Below, in pieces: positions 31,650-64,000 of a stretch of DNA of 64,000 bases. Source of the DNA: Phymorhynchus buccinoides (lineage: Eukaryota; Mollusca; Gastropoda; Neogastropoda; Raphitomidae). The notes under the pieces were generated by a model that saw only the letters and a program-made list of their open reading frames with translations, had not been told where the DNA came from and did not search any database. Positions within the stretch are counted from its first letter, which is position 1, and each line of letters opens with the position of its first letter. The position numbers and the translations under genes are program-made. Where the stretch lies: assembly GCA_017654935.2 (NCBI GenBank), contig CM065698.1, forward strand, positions 45,538,622 to 45,602,621, written 5' to 3'.

Positions 31650-31834
31650 GCGATATTTCCCCCTCCCCCCCCCCCCCCCAAGGATTAGACCCCTGTGCTT
31701 TATAATATGACTAATAATGTAATTTTTAAAAAATCAAAAACATAAAAACTTTAAACAAAATCAGAATTGTGTGTAAAACATTTGGATGGTGCGCCTTATA
31801 ATAAGATGCGCCTTGTAGTCCGTAAAATGTGGTA
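31650..31834. mobile_element. 'cggactataag' MITE, decayed
   Basis: gacccctgtgctttataata, 'aaaatcagaattgtgtgtaaa', 'gcgccttgtagtccgtaaaatgtgg'. Left end obscured by a poly-C run. Confidence 0.6.
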
Positions 31835-32124
31835 CTCTTTTGCCTTCACAAATTTGAGATGATGGCCTCAAACCACTTAAGTTGGACCGAGAAGTTACCC
31901 TTAGTGGGGCATCTGCACTCAACCAGTGCTTTCTATCCTATTTGTCACTAACCACTAGTCATCTACACGTACTGTACAAGGTACCCAAAATGACCAGAAC
32001 AGTCATGTCACACCGACACATGAACATATAGACACGTGGACATAGACATGTAACCACTTAGAGGGAGTGGTACATAGAGGGCCTGTGACTTAACGGGCAC
32101 CTCCCACTAACATACATGGATGCT

Positions 32125-32222
32125 CCTGCTTTCAGGATGTCCTGAAGTTCAGGATTTTTTTGTCCAGGATGTCCTGAAGTTCAGGATTTTTTGTCCAGGA
32201 TGTCCTGAAGTTCAGGATTTTT
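32125..32222 (+). repeat. Three copies of a ~32-bp repeat
   Basis: Unit 'gtcctgaagttcaggatttt' plus 'ttgtccaggat'; each contains the palindrome-like cctgaagttcagg. Confidence 0.85.
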
Positions 32223-32339
32223 TTTATTGCCTGGACCTGGCGTCGCCAGATTATGAGAATTTGAGAAGATGCATTTTGCTGGTTATAGAGGTCGTGAAGA
32301 TTAACCAGAAGTGAAAGTGCAACGAGAGACTGTCAGTTA

Positions 32340-32495
32340 CATTGGAAACTGTTGTGTCCCTTCAGCTTCCAGGGGGCATTGCCCCCCCCGGGAATCCCCA
32401 GGAGGGGCGCTGTCCCTGCACTCCGCCGGGGCCTTGGTGGCCCCTGGACCCCTGCCTTGCAGGATCTTGAAATTTCCCAGGAGCACCCATGAACA
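32340..32495 (+). repeat. Diverged 'catgggtgcaac'-MITE right part
   Basis: ttcagcttccagggggcatt, 'cccctggacccctgcc', 'aggagcacccatg' correspond to the right half of 16861-17125 with GC-rich additions. Confidence 0.4.
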
Positions 32496-33124
32496 TAGCT
32501 TATGTTCCTAAATCATAAGCCAAGACTGTAGTTAGGGGTAGAGAGATAGGGGGGGGGGGGGGGGCTCCTCTCCCTCTCTTTCTTTCTCTCTACCCCCAAC
32601 TAAAGATATCGCGAGATAAGCCCCTATTGAGTTGGTTGCCACCTGGCGGTCAAATCCGCGAGCTAAGCTGCTCATTACTGCTAGAAGTCCTTCCCCTTCT
32701 CACCCCCTCCCAATCAATCCCTGATTGAGCTGATCATCAGCTGGAAACCCTCCACGTTGTAAGAGTCATAGTCATCAAATTGTTGATGGAGGATGCTATG
32801 AAAAACAATTATGCAAGAAGAAGAACCATGTTGGAGTTGCTATGGACAGACATGTTGAATCGCTCATAATATACATAAAAAATATAACAAAGCTTATCAT
32901 TTTCACCCTTGTATAAGGTACATAGTTGGGGCAGCGGTTTCAGGAACCCCCCTCCCCACATCCGCCCAGTGCAACGGGGTGTAGTCTACGTTTCAAGAAA
33001 GAGGCAGCCTTGCAGATCAACTGTTGTGATTGGCATATTTTGAAACAGGTTGATGAAAAAATAACTCTTAGTTTTCAGTGTCTCTCTCTCCCCCCCCCCC
33101 CCCCCTCTCTTCTTCTTCTTCTTA

Positions 33125-33990
33125 CATAACAATAATAATAATAAATAAATATTTCATAGCGCTATTCTCCGGACACAGCAGGACGCACTGCGCTTTACAT
33201 GAAAAAAAAGAGTAAGCTTACCCCACGCACACAAAAGATATTCAAAGTACATGTACTTAAAAGAAAATCACTTTCTTGCGCTCACACAACTCACATTTAA
33301 AATACCTACACAAAACACGAATTACTTTTAAAAACATATTTTGAAAAAGAAAAAAAAAAATCTGCGACAGGGTTGACTGACATAAATTAACAGATATTTT
33401 CTGAAAAGATGCGTCTTCAGGCTAGTTTTGACAGAAGACAGAGATGGAGAGAGAAAGGGAGATTGTTCCAGATGTGTGGTGCTTGGAAACGAAAACATCT
33501 GTTTCCAACTGTTTTGTACTTGGTGACAGGTTTGCAGAGAAGTTTTAAGTTCCTTGATCTGAGGTTGCATTTTGGTATACAGGCAGAGAGGAGAGAAGAG
33601 GGAGAGTGTATTCGAAATAACGATAGGAACGAACGAATATTGGGTTTAACGTCCTCTCGGTCCTAAGGACACAAGTGACATGTGGGACATTATTTCGTTT
33701 TTTTGGAGATTGATGATAGGCAAGAGTGGCTACTTTATAGTTGACCCTGGCGTCAACAGGGAGCCAGTGAAGCTGTCTCAGCAGTGGTGTCACTGAGTCA
33801 GTCTTCCGCTTTTTGAGCACAACCCTGGCAGCACTGTTCTGGACTCTCTGAAGACGCTCCACAGAAGAAAGAGGGAGACCTGCAAGAACTGCATTGCAGT
33901 AATCCAGCCTGGACAGTATGAAAGAAACAGCAAGTTGAGCAGCAGCTTCAACTGAGAGATGTGAACGAATACAACTTAGTCTTTAGCATA
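33125..33990 (-). pseudogene. L2-like LINE 3' pseudogene, interrupted
   Basis: On the reverse strand: DYCNAVLAGLPLSSVERLQRVQ-type coding, AARVVLKKRKTDSVTPLL, LHWLPVDARVNYKVATLAYH, then an inserted sequence (~33630-33710) and frameshifted remains, ending in a tail 'agcgctatgaaatatttatttattattatt'. The inserted part includes 'gggtttaacgtcctctcggt'. Not functional. Confidence 0.7.
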
Positions 33991-34617
33991 TAGCATCATC
34001 CATCAACACTTTGATGACTATGACGCTTAGTAAGTTAGTACGCATAGGGGGGTTCCAAAATAAATAGATGACTTGTGCGGGATACTTGCTGTCCAGATGA
34101 TCAGCTTCAATAAAAGATTCATAGGGAGGGGTTGAGAGAGGAAGGGGGTGGACACAGTTGAGGGGGAGGGCTGGACAGGGGTGGGAGGTGGGGGGGGGGG
34201 GGGGGGTCTGGGAAGAGGAGGTGTCTCTCTCTCATGCAACAAGCTGGGCAATCTTTTTGACAATGATTTATCAAACTGTTGCTGTGGTTTTTAGAGTGAT
34301 GTTGTTTGTCAGAAAGGGAGAGAAGTTGGTACTTTTTCTGACAACATTGAAATTTTATTTAAACCTAGTCTCTCTTTAGCACGTGGGAATACGCACTTTT
34401 TTTTGCCAGATGGTTCACTAAAATTTATCACAGAAAAAATAAAAACCTGTGCCTTCCAATGCATTTTATGGCTTACACTTCGGCTAACAACTTTTGTTGA
34501 TTTAATAAGCTCTTTTTTTGACGAAAGTGGGGTTAAAAAACAACAACAACAACTAAGTTCTGCAACCCGGTGTATTCTTCCGCCCACCGCAACAAGCTAG
34601 TGCGCGTTTGTTTGAAA

Positions 34618-34647
34618 ATGGCGACTTCGTGCGACAGTGATGAGTGA
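34618..34647 (+). CDS. Upstream ORF 1 (MATSCDSDE)
   Basis: ATG in a good context (aaaATGG), nine codons then TGA, in the presumed 5' leader. It overlaps the YY1-like motif, so it may be a binding site rather than a translated uORF. Confidence 0.35.
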   Translation: MATSCDSDE

Positions 34648-34653
34648 AAGCAA

Positions 34654-34734
34654 ATGCGCCAGCCAGTTGTGTTTTTCCCCGTGGGGGATTTCGATGTGTG
34701 CAGCTGCAAGAGAGGATGCAACTGTTTGATGTGA
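34654..34734 (+). CDS. Upstream ORF 2 (26 residues, Cys-rich end)
   Basis: ATG 34654 to TGA 34734, ending 37 bp before the main ATG. The peptide has a CSCKRGCNC cluster. May modulate translation of the main ORF if included in the mRNA. Confidence 0.35.
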   Translation: MRQPVVFFPVGDFDVCSCKRGCNCLM

Positions 34735-34770
34735 TAGTAGTCCAAGCGTGCAAACCAACGGTGGATAAAA

Positions 34771-61591
<26,821 letters not shown>

Positions 61592-62250
61592 GTTTGAAAC
61601 ATGAAGCCCCCTGTGGGCATTTATGCACCATAATGATTTAACACCCATGTCATTAAAAGCGGAATCATGGTCTGTTATCCAATGACCAAGCTGGAAACGG
61701 AAATGCTGCAGCTGCGAGCCAAGATCAAAAGTCTGCACAAGGAGAAGGAAGCCGCTGAAGATGAGGTTTGAAACATGAAGCCCCCTGTGGGGATACCGGG
61801 GGGAGGGAGGTGTCTTTCGTACAAATAGTTCCATGGGTGCAACTTTTCCTGGTATACAAGGATATCCTGTTTTTGAATTTTACCAGAAAAGGAAGTTCCT
61901 TTTTTGCTGCAGCTGCGAGCCAAGATTTGTCAAGGAGAAGGAAGCCGCTGAAGATGAGGTTTGAAACAAGATCTTTGGGTGTCTACTGTATTTTTCAAAC
62001 ATGGTCTGTTATCCAATGACCAAGCTGGAAACGGAAATGCTGCAGCTGCGAGCCAAGATCAGCATTTGTATAAAGATGAGGTTGCCCCCTGTGGGGATAC
62101 CGGGGGGAGGGAGGTGTCTTTCGTAAAAATGGCAAACTAACAATATATCCTTCACAAATCACTTTTTTCTTCAGCTGCAGTGACCCAATTTAAAATAAGC
62201 CTTTCAGGGTTTTTTCATTTTGTGTAGTTTCAGCACCCATGTAGTTCCCC
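61592..62250 (+). repeat. Scrambled mosaic of exon 7 copies and three repeat families
   Basis: Pieces of exon 7 (accaagctggaaacgg..., aaggaagccgctgaagatga) recur at 61685-61767, 61905-61963 and 62018-62060. They are interleaved with parts of the piggyBac-like MITE (atgatttaacacccatgtca), the AAG-tailed repeat (gtggggataccgggggg) and the 'catgggtgcaac' MITE (split over 61832-62240). Confidence 0.85.
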
Positions 62251-62254
62251 ATGT

Positions 62255-62400
62255 AGTTCTTCTGGAAGTTCTGTGCTTGTAGCTTCCTCTAATCTCTCGC
62301 TCTCTTTGACTCTGCCTTTTCCCTTTGCTTGCTGTCATGTGGTATCTTTTTATCTTACTGGTCCATTCTCCTGCCTTTTTTCTATAAATTGTGATGAACA
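62255..62400 (+). repeat. AAG-tailed repeat body
   Basis: cttctggaagttctgtgctt to ccattctcctgcctttttt. Confidence 0.7.
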
Positions 62401-62544
62401 AAAGCCTGAACGCCCACGTTGTTGCTGGTAATGTTTCAGAAATTTAGTGAATTTTCTTTATCAAACACAATCATGGATTAAATTAAAATAGGCTGTGTGT
62501 GCCACACTTAAGGTCAAAACTTATGAAGACGATTCACTGTTTTT

Positions 62545-62675
62545 TCTATAAAGATTTCTTCAGCCAAAGTCGGACATGCTGGGCCTAACTATTTCTGAGG
62601 TAGGTGCATAACGGCAGCATGACGCATCTACGCTCATGTAACAGGAAACTGTCTGAGCGAAGAAGAAGAAGAAAA
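62545..62675 (+). repeat. AAG-tailed repeat, subfamily b tail
   Basis: aaagatttcttcagccaaag, cggacatgctgggcctaact, cggcagcatgacgcatc, gaagaagaagaagaa. Confidence 0.75.
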
Positions 62676-62807
62676 ATGAAGATTGTGTGTGTGTGTGTGT
62701 GCTGTCTTTACAGACCTGGGATTGAGGAATCGTGAGAAAAATCTGAAAAGCGTGTGTCGGGGGGCGAAGTCCCCTGAAGCTGAAGCTTTTTTTTGTAATC
62801 TAAGCGC

Positions 62808-63405
62808 ACATAATAATAATGATAATAATACTGGTTATTTATAGAGCGCTTAACTCCCTTTGCAGGGTGCTCAAAGCGCTGAACAAAGGCCTAAGCACTA
62901 ACATACAGATAAACATACACATTAAAGACAAGCCAAGAATAATCAACATGAAGACAAGTATCAATGAATATAAACATTAAAAATAAGTGAGACTGTTCAT
63001 ACAAAATACATGTATTAATATCTCTCGCCCTCCCTCCCCCCTCCTCCCCCCCCCCCCCCCCCCCACACGCACGCACGCATGCACACACACACATACTGCA
63101 GGGTAATATCATCAAGGACTACGTGGATTAGAGGTGAGAGTATGAGGTTTCAAAAAGATGAGTTTTCAGAGAAGTTTTGAAAGACTGAACAGAGGAAGAG
63201 TGGCGAACACTGTGTGGTAAGCTATTCCAGACCGAGGGAGCAGAGTACGAGAAAGAAGATTCACCGAAGGATTTAGTTTTAATACGGGGAGTGGAGAGCA
63301 GGCATGAGTCGGAGGAAGATCTGAGATGTCGCACACACACAACTAAACTTGCGTTCTTTGTCTCAAGAGAGATCATGTGAATTTGTTTTACTATTGTTTG
63401 ATGAG
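62808..63405 (-). pseudogene. L2-like LINE 3' end
   Basis: Reverse strand: SSSDSCLLSTPRIKTKSFGE, SAPSVWNSLPHSVRHSSSVQ, FKTSLKTHLFE, then a 3'UTR ending in cagcgctttgagcaccctgc and (att)n. Same family as 46205-46652. A poly-C/CA run interrupts at ~63030-63095. Confidence 0.75.
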
Positions 63406-63734
63406 ACAAAGAATGCGAGTTAACAACTAAGACATGGTAATTTTATGCTTATTGCACTCTTTGATGTCTTAGGAAAGTGGACACATGGTCAGCATCACCA
63501 TGCAGTGCTTGAATCCAGCGCCGTTGAGGGGCTAAGATTTCTTGTGAAATTTGTTTTAGGTGGACTCCATACTTTAATAGTGCCTTCACACAGTCTTCCA
63601 ATTTGGCATGTATGGATGGTCAGGGTAATGTTCTGTATCAGTGTGCCAACTTTCATGTAGATATCTTTATTAAATCCTGAGAAACAAAAATGAACAAAAA
63701 TTGCCCCCCAAAAGCGTAGTGTGTCACCTTTTAG

Positions 63735-63905
63735 GCCGGGTTCACATTAAACGCGTAAGTTCCGTACGGAAAACCCTAAATAAATGGAAGAAAGAAGGAT
63801 ACAAGTTTATGCATATAGGGGAAATTTGGACACGTTGGCAAATCTTTTCCCTTCTTTGTTTCACTTATTTATGGATTGCGCACGGGTTTCCGCATGGAAT
63901 ATCCG
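63735..63905 (+). repeat. 'gtaagttccgtacgg' element, second copy
   Basis: Colinear with 22150-22328. It is followed by 'catagtccgcaaaatacagtac', which resembles the right end of the 'cggactataag' MITE, so both copies sit in or beside that MITE. Confidence 0.65.
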
Positions 63906-64000
63906 CTTATGTGTGTACACGGCCATAGTCCGCAAAATACAGTACTTTAAATGGTATGGTATGGTGATGTCTTACGGTAATGGGGACAGAAGGCGATGCT

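Larger units (their letters stand above)
34560..34770 (+). promoter_or_regulatory. Probable 5' leader/promoter-proximal region of the coiled-coil gene
   Basis: Precedes the start ATG at 34771. No TATA box is evident. tgaaaatggcgac at ~34612-34624 resembles a YY1-type element (AAnATGGCG) common just downstream of TATA-less start sites. The TSS is not determinable from sequence alone. Confidence 0.45.

Overview
This window is animal nuclear DNA, most likely from a mollusc and plausibly a marine gastropod. The evidence is GT-AG introns in matching phase, long AT-rich introns, abundant CA/TG, CT/GA and GAT microsatellites, poly-G/C runs, L2/CR1-type LINE debris and many small palindromic DNA elements. 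The species assignment is an inference from repeat style; no marker gene is present. There is no operon, CRISPR array, rRNA or intact tRNA gene.

Two protein-coding genes, both on the + strand, account for the real coding sequence. (1) From 1344 to 12703 lie the last four coding exons of a large C2H2 zinc-finger protein (2375 residues visible, N-terminus before the window). Finger order and a conserved motif between fingers 3 and 4 identify it as a PRDM2/RIZ-type protein whose PR domain would lie upstream. (2) From 34771 to at least 61591 are seven exons, whose phases all match, of an unrecognised coiled-coil protein. It starts with a nine-codon first exon (MAAAEQRLL) and continues past the window (403 residues visible).

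Layout: 1-12.7 kb, zinc-finger gene with MITE-loaded introns. 12.7-28.1 kb, downstream/3'UTR-like AT-rich DNA with a 59-bp satellite (20.1-21.3 kb), a nearly intact L2-like LINE ORF (23.4-25.9 kb) and a possible polyadenylation site at 28.11 kb. 28.1-34.5 kb, TG minisatellites, a CR1-like LINE fragment and LINE debris. 34.5-61.6 kb, coiled-coil gene with very large introns containing a U2-snRNA-headed SINE-like repeat, a degenerate ~127-bp satellite (45.1-47.6 kb) and many MITEs. 61.6-64 kb, a scrambled exon/repeat mosaic followed by LINE and MITE sequence.

The most unusual signals are: repeated tandem amplification of exon-intron junctions in the coiled-coil gene (exons 2, 3, 5 and 7), leaving arrays of decoy splice sites; a repeat whose head matches the first ~26 nt of U2 snRNA, present twice; several nested MITE insertions that reveal target-site duplications (TTAA for a piggyBac-like family, TA for a pogo/Tigger-like family); and a perfect 52-bp palindrome close to a splice donor.
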